Origin: Streptomyces sp. NBC_01445
Lineage (GTDB): Bacteria; Actinomycetota; Actinomycetes; Streptomycetales; Streptomycetaceae
Direction of reading: 5' to 3'
NCBI RefSeq assembly: GCF_035918235.1
Contig: NZ_CP109485.1
Coordinates: 8,215,001-8,279,000 of the forward strand
DNA: 64,000 nt
In this document: one piece after another, positions 57,512 to 64,000 of the stretch
Numbering within the stretch: the stretch's first letter is position 1
Layout: every line of letters begins with the position of its first letter
Position numbers and translations under genes: made by a program
The notes under the pieces: model-generated
The model's database searches: none
Seen by the model: only the letters and a program-made list of their open reading frames with translations
What the model was told of the DNA's origin: nothing

Positions 57512-57541
57512 ACTATCGCCGCAGCGGGTCCGACTTGCCAA
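57512..57541 (-). promoter_or_regulatory. Leaderless promoter of the MFS gene
   Basis: On the minus strand TTGGCA (57541-57536), 18-nt spacer, GATAGT (57517-57512). The predicted start is at 57505, the first base of the GTG codon, which fixes the protein start. Confidence 0.75.
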
Positions 57542-57601
57542 ACGAGATTCTTTCGGCCTCGCCGAATGTGATTGTTACTGGCGCGTCACCCCGATAGATT
57601 G

Positions 57602-57629
57602 ATCATGAATTTCGTGGCATGTTCATGAT
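57602..57629 (+). promoter_or_regulatory. Inverted repeat before small secreted protein
   Basis: ATCATGAA (57602-57609) / TTCATGAT (57622-57629), perfect 8-bp arms with a 12-bp spacer, about 45 bp upstream of the gene. AT-rich, in contrast to the surroundings; a candidate operator. Confidence 0.5.
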
Positions 57630-57673
57630 AAATCTGACCCGGGAACCTAGTGGTTCTCGAGGAAAGGGATGAA

Positions 57674-58003
57674 ATGCGGAAGTACTTCTCGTCTCTGCTG
57701 GCCGCGGCCGCGCTCGCCGGCGCCGCCGCACTCCCCGTCGTGACGGCGACGCCCGCTTCGGCGGCCGCGACCACGTGTGCGCCGGCCAGCCACGACTACA
57801 CGGTCGCCGAGGAGAAGGTGCCGGTCCACTCCTCGATCTCCGCGAACGCGGCCGTGATCGGCTACGTGTACAAGAACAACTCGGTGCACGCCTACTGGGC
57901 CTGCACCAACAGCTCCGGCAACCCGTGGGTGTGTATCGGCAGTTGCAAGGTGACCGAGGACGCGATCTCCGGCCGGTGGGTCTACCGGAACTACCTGCGC
58001 TGA
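57674..58003 (+). CDS. Small secreted SH3-like protein
   Basis: 109 aa. Sec signal peptide (MRKYFSSLLAAAALAGAAA; likely cleavage after TPASA). The mature part has four cysteines (CAPAS, WACTN, WVCIG, SCKV) that could form disulfides, and resembles bacterial SH3-like domains (VPVHSSISANAAVIGYVYKN). GAGGAAAGGG precedes ATG 57674; GTG 57650 in frame would add 8 residues. Role unknown. Confidence 0.8.
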   Translation: MRKYFSSLLAAAALAGAAALPVVTATPASAAATTCAPASHDYTVAEEKVPVHSSISANAAVIGYVYKNNSVHAYWACTNSSGNPWVCIGSCKVTEDAISGRWVYRNYLR

Positions 58004-58073
58004 TCGCATCGCGCCGCTGACAGCGTCCGGCCTGCCCTTCACCGGGCGGTCCGGACGCCGTGCTGTGTGCGGC

Positions 58074-59111
58074 TCAGTCCACGCTGGGGTCGCCCTGGAG
58101 GCGGACGGTGCTGAGGATCTTCTGCACCGTGGCGTCCGGGACCTCGTCCTTCACGCCCGTGGCGCCGTAGAACGTCCAGGAGACGAAGTCGCCCTGGGAG
58201 TTCTTGAAGGCGAACACGGTGGCCTTGCCGTCCGTGTCGCACTTGCCGGTCTTCGGTACGCCGGACGATGTAGTGGTCGCCACGCTGCCCTTGACGCCGG
58301 AAGCGGTCGTGAAGTCCTTCGGCTTACCGATCTTCAGGAGCTTCTTCGACGAGTCCTTCTGGTCGGTGTAGCCGCCGAACACCCACCACGCCGAGTCGTT
58401 GCGCGCGACGTCCTGGGTGTTCTTGGCGCCGTTCTGCCCCTTGGTGCCCGCCCCGGCGAGGGCGCTGCTGTCCTCAGTGCCGTCCTTGTCGTCGTCGGAC
58501 GTGCACCACTTCTCCTTGAGGAACGCCGGTGCGGACATCGTGATGAGGGGCTTGGCGCCCTCGTCCTTCGCGTCGTCGAAGCCGGTGATCAGGCCGTCCG
58601 ACTTGACGACCCAGTCGGCCGGTACGTCGAACGCGGTCCCGTACTTGGGGTTCACGACGACCTGCCAGCCCTCGATGGTGGCCTTCGGCGCGTTCGACGG
58701 GTCGCGCGGGTTCGCGGTTTCGCTCGCGTCGGCGCTGGGGTCCTTGGAGGCCGACTTCGTGGGGGACTTGGACGGCTTGGGGTCCGCCTTGTCCTCCTTG
58801 TCACCACCGAGAACGAGGAACCCGGTCACGCCCGCGGCGACCACGACGGCCGCGGCCGCGACGATCGCGGTGATCTTCGTCTTGTTGCCGCCGCCGTTGC
58901 CGCTCGGCGGCTGGGGAGCGCCGAGCGGGACGGTGGGAGCGCCCCACTGCCCGGGAGGCTGCTGCCCGGGCTGCTGCTGGTACGGATTGGGCTGCTGCTG
59001 GTAGCCCGGCTGCTGATAGGGGTTGGGCTGCTGCTGGTACCCCGGCTGCTGGTACGGATTCTGGTCCTGCGGGTTCTGCTCGCCCCCGGGCGGCTGCTGT
59101 CCTGGCCACAT
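58074..59111 (-). CDS. Proline/glutamine-rich tail-anchored extracytoplasmic protein (paralogue 1)
   Basis: 345 aa. A cytoplasmic N-terminus of repeats (MWPGQQPPGGEQNPQDQNPY, then YQQPGYQQQPNPY copies) leads to one membrane helix (about 76-98) and an outer domain (WQVVVNPKYGTAFDVPADWV). Its helix and C-terminal domain align along the full length with the next gene, its tandem paralogue. ATG sits 2 nt from the start predicted by TATTGT. Function unknown; such proteins recur in Streptomyces. Confidence 0.83.
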   Translation of the reverse strand: MWPGQQPPGGEQNPQDQNPYQQPGYQQQPNPYQQPGYQQQPNPYQQQPGQQPPGQWGAPTVPLGAPQPPSGNGGGNKTKITAIVAAAAVVVAAGVTGFLVLGGDKEDKADPKPSKSPTKSASKDPSADASETANPRDPSNAPKATIEGWQVVVNPKYGTAFDVPADWVVKSDGLITGFDDAKDEGAKPLITMSAPAFLKEKWCTSDDDKDGTEDSSALAGAGTKGQNGAKNTQDVARNDSAWWVFGGYTDQKDSSKKLLKIGKPKDFTTASGVKGSVATTTSSGVPKTGKCDTDGKATVFAFKNSQGDFVSWTFYGATGVKDEVPDATVQKILSTVRLQGDPSVD

Positions 59112-59206
59112 GGCGCACAACAATAGAGGTCCTGGCAGCCGCCGGCACCGTCGCCCTGTACCGGACGTGCAACGGTTCGCCGGCGGCCTCGTCACCGCGC
59201 CGCGTG

Positions 59207-60163
59207 TCAGGAGTCGCTGACGTCCACGAGCCGCACGGTGCTGAGGATCTTCCTGACCGTGGCGTCGGGTACTTCGCCCTTGACGCCCGTGGGCCCGAAG
59301 AACGACCAGGACGCGAAGTCGCCGTCGGCGTCCTTGAAGGCGAACACGGCGGCCTTGCCGTCGGAGGAGCACTTGCCGTGCTTCTTCTGCTTGACGCCCG
59401 TCGAAGAGGCGGTCACCAGGCTGCCGTTGAGGCCGGACGCGGTGGTGTACGACTCCGCCGGCTTCGTGGTGATGCTCTTCTTGTCGGGCTGCGAGTACGC
59501 GCCGTAGACCCACATCGTGGCGTCCTTGCTGGCGGCTTCCTCAGTGCTCTTGGCGCCGTTGTTGCCTCGCGACCCGGTCGCGCCGAGCGAGGACTCCTCC
59601 TCGTTGCCGTCCTTGTCGTCGTCGGAGACGCACCACTTCTCTTCGAGGAAGGCCGGGTTGCTCATGGCGATGAGCGGCTTCTCGCGCGGGTCGCCGTCCT
59701 TGGATACCCAGTTGACCCAGCCGTTCGACTTCACCAGCCAGGTGGAGGGAACGTCGAACGCCAGGCCGTGGTCGGTGTTCACCACGGTCTTCCAGCCACG
59801 CACGGTGGGCTCGACACCGCCGCCCGCGCGCGGGTTGCCGGTCGCGCTCGGCGCGGCCGCCGAGGACTTCGTGGGGCCCGGTCCGGCGTTGTCGTCCTTC
59901 TTGTCCTTGTCGCCGCCGAGGACGAGGACCCCGGTGACCACGGACGCGACGACGACCGCGGCGGCGGCCACCACGGCGATGAGAGCCGTCCGTCTGCGCT
60001 TCGGGGGTTCGGGTGACGGCTGGGGTGAACCGGCGGGCATCGTGGGCGCGTTCCAGACCTGCTGTCCGGGCGGCTGCGGATACGGGTTGGGCTGCTGGTA
60101 CGGATTCGGTTGGCGGCCCTGCGGGTTCTGCTCGCCCCCGGGACCCTGCTCTCCTGGCCACAT
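59207..60163 (-). CDS. Proline/glutamine-rich extracytoplasmic protein (paralogue 2)
   Basis: 318 aa, same design: MWPGEQGPGGEQNPQGRQPN start, one membrane helix (about 60-80), Ser/Pro linker, then an outer domain (WKTVVNTDHGLAFDVPSTWL ... NPAFLEEKWCVSDDDKDG). The TATGGT box lies 8 nt before the ATG, exactly as in paralogue 1, so the promoter-to-start spacing was duplicated with the gene. Function unknown. Confidence 0.83.
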   Translation of the reverse strand: MWPGEQGPGGEQNPQGRQPNPYQQPNPYPQPPGQQVWNAPTMPAGSPQPSPEPPKRRRTALIAVVAAAAVVVASVVTGVLVLGGDKDKKDDNAGPGPTKSSAAAPSATGNPRAGGGVEPTVRGWKTVVNTDHGLAFDVPSTWLVKSNGWVNWVSKDGDPREKPLIAMSNPAFLEEKWCVSDDDKDGNEEESSLGATGSRGNNGAKSTEEAASKDATMWVYGAYSQPDKKSITTKPAESYTTASGLNGSLVTASSTGVKQKKHGKCSSDGKAAVFAFKDADGDFASWSFFGPTGVKGEVPDATVRKILSTVRLVDVSDS

Positions 60164-60235
60164 GGCGAGCAACCATAGAGCCACCGCCGGACCGAGGATG
60201 GCCAAGGTCGCTACTCGCGGGTAACATCACGCCGC

Positions 60236-60688
60236 ATGAGCGCAGAACAGATGTCGATCGGCGAGATGCTCGCCGCCACCGTGCCGATGGCCAGGACCCT
60301 GAACATCGAATTCCTCGAGACCACCCCGGAGAAGGCCGTGGTGGCCCTGCCGGACCAGAACGAGTACCACAACCACGTCGGCGGCCCGCACGCCGGAGCG
60401 ATGTTCACGCTCGGCGAGTCCGCGAGCGGCGCGATCGTCCTTGCCGCCTTCGGGGACCAGCTGTCGCGGGCGGTGCCGCTCGCCGTGCGCGCCGACATCG
60501 CGTACAAGAAGCTCGCCATGGGCCCCGTCACGGCGACGGCCACGCTCGGCCGCCCGGCCGCCGACGTGGTCGCCGAGCTCGACGCGGGGGAGCGCCCCGA
60601 GTTCCCGGTGACGGTCGCGATCCAGCGCGCCGACGGTGCGATCACGGGTGAGATGACAGTCGTCTGGACGCTGCGCCCCAACAGCTGA
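60236..60688 (+). CDS. Hotdog-fold thioesterase (DUF4442-like)
   Basis: 150 aa, acyl-CoA thioesterase-like hotdog (FLETTPEKAVVALPDQNEYH; HVGGPHAGAMFTLGESASGA; VRADIAYKKLAMGPVTATAT). Substrate unknown. ATG lies 8 nt after TAACAT, near leaderless. Confidence 0.87.
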   Translation: MSAEQMSIGEMLAATVPMARTLNIEFLETTPEKAVVALPDQNEYHNHVGGPHAGAMFTLGESASGAIVLAAFGDQLSRAVPLAVRADIAYKKLAMGPVTATATLGRPAADVVAELDAGERPEFPVTVAIQRADGAITGEMTVVWTLRPNS

Positions 60689-60789
60689 GCCGGACATCTC
60701 CGTTTCCCTTGACCGGGTAGGCTGCCCGGCGTGCGCACGCGGGGGAGTGCACGCCGGGCACACGCCCACCGACACGGGAGGAATCGGCG

Positions 60790-61425
60790 TTGCACGTCCA
60801 GGAGTGGCTCGACACGGTACCGGCGGTCGCCATCTATGCCCTGGTGGCCGGGGTCATCGGCCTCGAGAGCCTGGGCATCCCGCTGCCGGGAGAGATCGTC
60901 CTGGTCTCGGCGGCGCTGCTGTCCTCCCAGCACGGTGACGTCAACCCGATCATCCTGGGCGCCTGCGCCAGCGCGGGAGCCGTCATCGGCGACTCCATCG
61001 GATACGCCATCGGCCGCAAGGGCGGACGCCCCCTGCTGGCCTGGCTCGGCAAGAAGTTCCCGCGGCACTTCGGCGAGGCCCATGTCGCGACCGCCGAGCG
61101 CTCCTTCGAGAAGTGGGGCATGTGGGCGGTCTTCTTCGGCCGCTTCGTCGCCCTGCTGCGCATCTTCGCGGGCCCGCTCGCGGGTGTGCTGCACATGCCG
61201 TACTGGAAGTTCCTCATCGCGAACTTCCTCGGCGGTGTCATCTGGGCCGGCGGCACGACCGCCGTCATCTACTACATCGGCGTGGTCGCCGAGGACTGGC
61301 TCAAGCGGTTCTCGTACTACGGGCTCGGCGCGGCCGTGCTGATCGGCGTGGCCTCCATGCTGATCGTCAGGCGCAAGGCGAAGAAGACGGCGGCCGAGGC
61401 AGAGCCGGTCCCGGCCGCCGACTGA
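60790..61425 (+). CDS. DedA family membrane protein
   Basis: 211 aa polytopic DedA protein (YALVAGVIGLESLGIPLPGE, GRFVALLRIFAGPLAG) with the conserved arginine-containing re-entrant segments. DedA proteins move or flip undecaprenyl phosphate or phospholipid-like lipids. TTG start supported by GGGAGGAA 6 nt upstream, an uncommon start codon here. Lies near a second VTT-type gene earlier in the window (51.4 kb). Confidence 0.88.
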   Translation: MHVQEWLDTVPAVAIYALVAGVIGLESLGIPLPGEIVLVSAALLSSQHGDVNPIILGACASAGAVIGDSIGYAIGRKGGRPLLAWLGKKFPRHFGEAHVATAERSFEKWGMWAVFFGRFVALLRIFAGPLAGVLHMPYWKFLIANFLGGVIWAGGTTAVIYYIGVVAEDWLKRFSYYGLGAAVLIGVASMLIVRRKAKKTAAEAEPVPAAD

Positions 61426-61434
61426 CCAGGCCGG

Positions 61435-61968
61435 TCAGCTGTCCTCGTGCGCCGCGCGGTGGGCCTTCGCCAGCTCCACGTAGAGCGTGCCGTTCAGGGT
61501 GATGCCGGCCCGCTCCTCTTCGGTCAGCGGGCGCTTCACCTTGGCGGGGACGCCGGCTACGAGTGAGCCCGGCGGGACCTGCATTCCCTGCGGGACGAGG
61601 GCCTGGGCGGCGACCAGGGAACCGGCGCCGATCACCGCGCCGTTGAGGACCGTGGCGCCCATGCCGACGAGGCAGTCGTCCTCGACGGTGCAGCCGTGCA
61701 GGACCGCGTTGTGCCCGACGGAGACCCGCTCGCCGACCGTCACCGGGAAGCCGGGGTCGACATGCACCGTGCAGTTGTCCTGGATGTTGCTGTCGGCGCC
61801 GAGCACGATCGGGCCGCAGTCCGCGCGCAGCACCGCGCCGTACCAGACACTCGCCCCGGCGTGCAGGGTGACCTCGCCGATCACGACCGAGGTCGGCGCG
61901 GCGAACGCCTCCTCATCAAGCTCCGGATCCTTGCCGCCGATCCCGGTGATGAGTGCCTGCTGGCCCAT
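61435..61968 (-). CDS. Gamma-carbonic-anhydrase-like hexapeptide protein
   Basis: 177 aa left-handed beta-helix of the gamma-CA family. The three metal-binding histidines are in CTVHVD, SVGHNAVLH. Metal-dependent carbonic anhydrase is possible, but related proteins (CaiE-like) are not enzymes. ATG start; convergent with DedA gene. Confidence 0.9.
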   Translation of the reverse strand: MGQQALITGIGGKDPELDEEAFAAPTSVVIGEVTLHAGASVWYGAVLRADCGPIVLGADSNIQDNCTVHVDPGFPVTVGERVSVGHNAVLHGCTVEDDCLVGMGATVLNGAVIGAGSLVAAQALVPQGMQVPPGSLVAGVPAKVKRPLTEEERAGITLNGTLYVELAKAHRAAHEDS

Positions 61969-62112
61969 CGCTCTGTCTCCTCTTCGGTCTTCCGTACAGC
62001 CTGTGCCGCGCCAGAGCGAACCGTACGGGACGGCCCCGAGCGGGTGCCGCGTGGGGCGAAGATCACAGGCCAGGGCTCTGCGCGGTGGCGTACGTCTGAG
62101 TAACGTGAGGCT

Positions 62113-62880
62113 GTGCCGAAGAACTGGAACGCGTTCTCATCCCGCGACTTCACCGGACGCCTCGCCCATCGCGCGGTGCAGGCGGGCTGGCGCCTGGCGC
62201 AGCGCGCGGGCGCGGTGACCGCGGCGCATCCCGGCCGCTACCGATTCGGGTCCCTCGGCCACGGCACCAAGCTGGCCTTCCCGCAGGGCACGGTCTTCGG
62301 CGAGCCCTGGATCCACCTCGGCGCGCACTGCATCATCGCTGAACAGGTCACCCTCACCGCGGGCCTGATGCCCGACCTCGACCTCGGCTCCGAGCCGATC
62401 CTGCGCCTGGGTGACGGCGTCGTCCTCGGCCGCGGCAGCCATGTCATCGCCGACACGACGGTGACGATCGGCAGCGACTGCTACTTCGGGCCGTACGTCT
62501 ACGTGACCTCGACCAACCACTCGTACGACGACCCGCACCAGCCCATCGGCAAGCAGTGGCCGCGCATGGAGCCGGTGGAGATCGGGCCCGGCTGCTGGAT
62601 CGGCACCGGCGCGGTGATCCTGCCCGGCGCGCGGATCGGCCGGAACGTCGTGGTCGCCGCCGGTGCCGTCGTGCGTGGCGAGGTGCCGGACCACGCGGTC
62701 GTGGCCGGGGCGCCCGCCCGGGTCGTCCGGAGCTGGGACGAGGAGAACGGGTGGCAGCCGCCGCTGCGCACGCCCGCCCCCGCCCCGATCCCCGAAGGCG
62801 TCACCCCCGAACAACTCCTCGCGCTCGCCGACCTGGAAGAGCTCGAAGAGGGCGTACAGCAGCCGGGCGCGAGCGCCTAG
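62113..62880 (+). CDS. LbH-fold acyltransferase
   Basis: 255 aa hexapeptide acyltransferase of maltose/chloramphenicol acetyltransferase type: FGPYVYVTSTNHSYDDPHQP with the catalytic His, IGTGAVILPGARIGRNVVVA. GTG start. It probably acylates a small hydroxyl substrate; unknown. The tail GVTPEQLLALADLEELEEGV is an extra helical extension. Stop codon lies in a palindrome shared with the convergent gene. Confidence 0.85.
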   Translation: MPKNWNAFSSRDFTGRLAHRAVQAGWRLAQRAGAVTAAHPGRYRFGSLGHGTKLAFPQGTVFGEPWIHLGAHCIIAEQVTLTAGLMPDLDLGSEPILRLGDGVVLGRGSHVIADTTVTIGSDCYFGPYVYVTSTNHSYDDPHQPIGKQWPRMEPVEIGPGCWIGTGAVILPGARIGRNVVVAAGAVVRGEVPDHAVVAGAPARVVRSWDEENGWQPPLRTPAPAPIPEGVTPEQLLALADLEELEEGVQQPGASA

Positions 62881-62905
62881 GGCCTTTCGTTCGGATCAGG
62901 CCCTA
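62878..62905. terminator. Palindromic terminator overlapping two stop codons
   Basis: TAGGGCCT (62878-62885) / AGGCCCTA (62898-62905), perfect 8-bp stem with a TTCGTTCGGATC loop. Its first TAG is the stop of the acyltransferase, and its last bases hold the stop (CTA on plus) of the EamA gene. The element matches 18 of 19 bases of the one at 21894-21912. Confidence 0.8.
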
Positions 62906-63769
62906 ACCCGTCGCCAGCAGCACCGTGCCCACCAGTGCGAGGCCCGCCCCCGCGGCCTGTACCCCGCGCAGCCGCTCGCCGAGGAAACCGCGCGCGGCCA
63001 GCGCCGTCACCACGGGGTAGAGCGAGGCGAGCACGGCGGCCACGGTGACCGGGCCCTGCTGCGCGGCCATCGCGTACGTGCCGTTGGCCGCCACGTCGGC
63101 GAGGCCCACGAACGCCAGCGCCGGGAGCGCCGACCGGACGACCTTCATCCCGCCGTCCTCGGGAAGCGCCCGGCCGCCGCGCCGCACGGACACGTACAGG
63201 GCCGTGCCGCCCGCCGCCACATTCGTCACCCGCTGCACGAAGAGCGCCAGGAAGAGTCCCGTCACGGTGGTCGAGGCCTCCGCGATCAGGGCCATCACCG
63301 CGCCGAAGCCGAACGCCGCGAGCAGCGTGAGCAGGACGGCCTGGCGCTGTACGGGCGCGCCCCTGAACTGCGGACCGCCGGCCAGGATCACCCCTGCGAC
63401 GGCCACGCCGATGCCCGCGAACTGGAGCAGCCCGGGACGCTCGCCGAGCACCAGGCCGACGGCCACGGGGACGGTGACGCCGAGCGAGCCGAGCGGCGAG
63501 ACGACACCCATCGGGCCGAGGGCGAGGGCCTTGTAGAAGGCGAGCATGGCGACCGGGCCGACGAGACCGGCCGCGACCGCGAACCACAGCTGCGGACCCG
63601 CTTCGCTCCAGGCGCCGGTCGCGGCCACGATCGCGCCGAGCACCGTGACGGCGATGCCCTGCGAGACCACCACGACCGTGAGCGCCGGCGTTCGCCGGGT
63701 GAGGAGCCCTCCGCCGAAGTCGGCCAGGCCCCACATGAGGCTGGTGGCCAGGGCGAAGAGTGCTGTCAT
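62903..63769 (-). CDS. EamA/DMT-superfamily transporter
   Basis: 288 aa, about ten helices (LFALATSLMWGLADFGGGLL; GVVSPLGSLGVTVPVAVGLV). Start at MTALFALATS with GAGG 6 nt upstream. It is divergent from an XRE regulator, a frequent pairing for exporters, with an operator-like palindrome between. Fourth EamA gene in this window. Confidence 0.87.
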   Translation of the reverse strand: MTALFALATSLMWGLADFGGGLLTRRTPALTVVVVSQGIAVTVLGAIVAATGAWSEAGPQLWFAVAAGLVGPVAMLAFYKALALGPMGVVSPLGSLGVTVPVAVGLVLGERPGLLQFAGIGVAVAGVILAGGPQFRGAPVQRQAVLLTLLAAFGFGAVMALIAEASTTVTGLFLALFVQRVTNVAAGGTALYVSVRRGGRALPEDGGMKVVRSALPALAFVGLADVAANGTYAMAAQQGPVTVAAVLASLYPVVTALAARGFLGERLRGVQAAGAGLALVGTVLLATG

Positions 63770-63828
63770 GGTCTGCCTCGCAGTACAGTGTGGTGAACAT
63801 CGGTGAATGCTTTGTTGCACCACAGGTT

Positions 63829-63846
63829 AGTTCAATGAATTGAACT
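63829..63846. promoter_or_regulatory. Operator-like palindrome between EamA and XRE genes
   Basis: AGTTCAA (63829-63835) / TTGAACT (63840-63846), perfect 7-bp arms and a TGAA centre, 27 bp before the XRE start codon. AT-rich against the genome average, so a probable regulator site. Confidence 0.65.
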
Positions 63847-63872
63847 CTGTCATCCAGAATATTGGACGGAAT

Positions 63873-64000
63873 GTGTCGGACCTCGATCTGCTGACCCAGT
63901 CCCTCGGCCGCAACGTCAAGCGCTGGCGCACCGAGCGGGGCTTCACCCTCGACGGTCTCGCCACCCGCGCCGGAGTCAGCCGCGGCATGCTCATCCAGAT
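63873..64000 (+). CDS. XRE-family regulator (partial, 3' end outside window)
   Basis: The first 42 codons read MSDLDLLTQSLGRNVKRWRT then ERGFTLDGLATRAGVSRGML, an N-terminal XRE helix-turn-helix. GTG start 63873; the gene runs off the window. Actinobacterial homologues often carry a C-terminal cupin domain, which cannot be seen here. It probably regulates the divergent EamA gene. Confidence 0.8.
   Translation, partial: MSDLDLLTQSLGRNVKRWRTERGFTLDGLATRAGVSRGMLIQ

Overview
The window is high-GC actinobacterial chromosome and reads as Streptomyces. The evidence is GC-rich third codon positions, many GTG starts, AGGAGG-type ribosome binding sites, several near-leaderless genes behind TAnnnT -10 boxes, a tandem glycine riboswitch in front of gcvP, and the block CDP-alcohol phosphatidyltransferase / DUF881 / sbp / DUF881 / garA / ftsR / bifunctional nuclease / MerR / gcvP that I know from actinobacteria such as Mycobacterium. 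There is no insertion sequence, prophage, CRISPR array or large secondary-metabolite cluster. Nearly everything is chromosomal-core or conserved-hypothetical.

Layout. 1-1965: 3' part of a 23S rRNA gene, the 5S gene and their terminator. 2.0-12.6 kb: envelope and cell-division block (cardiolipin/PG synthase, GDP-mannose-type pyrophosphorylase fused to a degenerate mutase, DUF881-Sbp-DUF881, GarA-like FHA protein, FtsR-like MerR, nuclease-fold protein, second MerR), then DNA polymerase IV and a PRC-barrel protein. 12.6-15.9 kb: glycine riboswitch and gcvP. 15.9-25.0 kb: small and conserved proteins (DUF5999, GCS2-family ligase, solute-binding/VWA protein, CPBP protease, PhzF, PadR, SRPBCC, Clp-N). 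25.1-32.9 kb: DMT/EamA exporters interleaved with a MocR regulator, a LysR regulator, PPOX-fold flavoproteins and an isochorismatase-fold protein. 32.9-38.9 kb: Rieske lipoprotein, HipA-like kinase with DUF3037 partner, two SDR reductases, peptide-binding lipoprotein, uracil-DNA glycosylase. 39.0-46.4 kb: TPR protein, small lipoprotein, TetR with a divergent FAD monooxygenase, Gfo/Idh/MocA oxidoreductase, apolipoprotein N-acyltransferase, SnoaL-like and maleylpyruvate-isomerase-like proteins, and a 58-aa protein. 46.5-48.5 kb: a non-coding RNA that combines a Ro-binding stem with a circularly permuted tRNA-like module (a bacterial Y RNA), directly upstream of a Ro60/Rsr (TROVE-VWA) gene. 48.5-57.5 kb: UppP, HxlR, thiolase, VTT-domain protein, AlkD-like protein, a divergent EF-Tu (tuf3-like) with a structured leader, patatin, spermidine-synthase-like protein and an MFS exporter. 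57.6-64.0 kb: small secreted protein, two tandem paralogous membrane-anchored proteins, hotdog thioesterase, DedA protein, gamma-carbonic-anhydrase fold, acyltransferase, another EamA exporter and the start of a divergent XRE regulator.

The strongest biological story is the Ro/Y RNA locus. Its acceptor-like stem is closed by a TTCGG loop, T and D arms are intact, and the anticodon stem is replaced by a helix containing GGTGCGAAGG, which resembles the Ro-binding sequence of animal Y RNAs as I remember them. Other signals worth following are a 13-codon near-leaderless leader peptide with a PPP motif before an EamA exporter whose ribosome binding site sits in a hairpin, alternating hairpins before the tuf3-like gene, perfect operator palindromes at several divergent or promoter sites, and two conserved proteins (mutase half, isochorismatase fold) whose catalytic residues look lost. 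All assignments come from reading the sequence; no database search was run.
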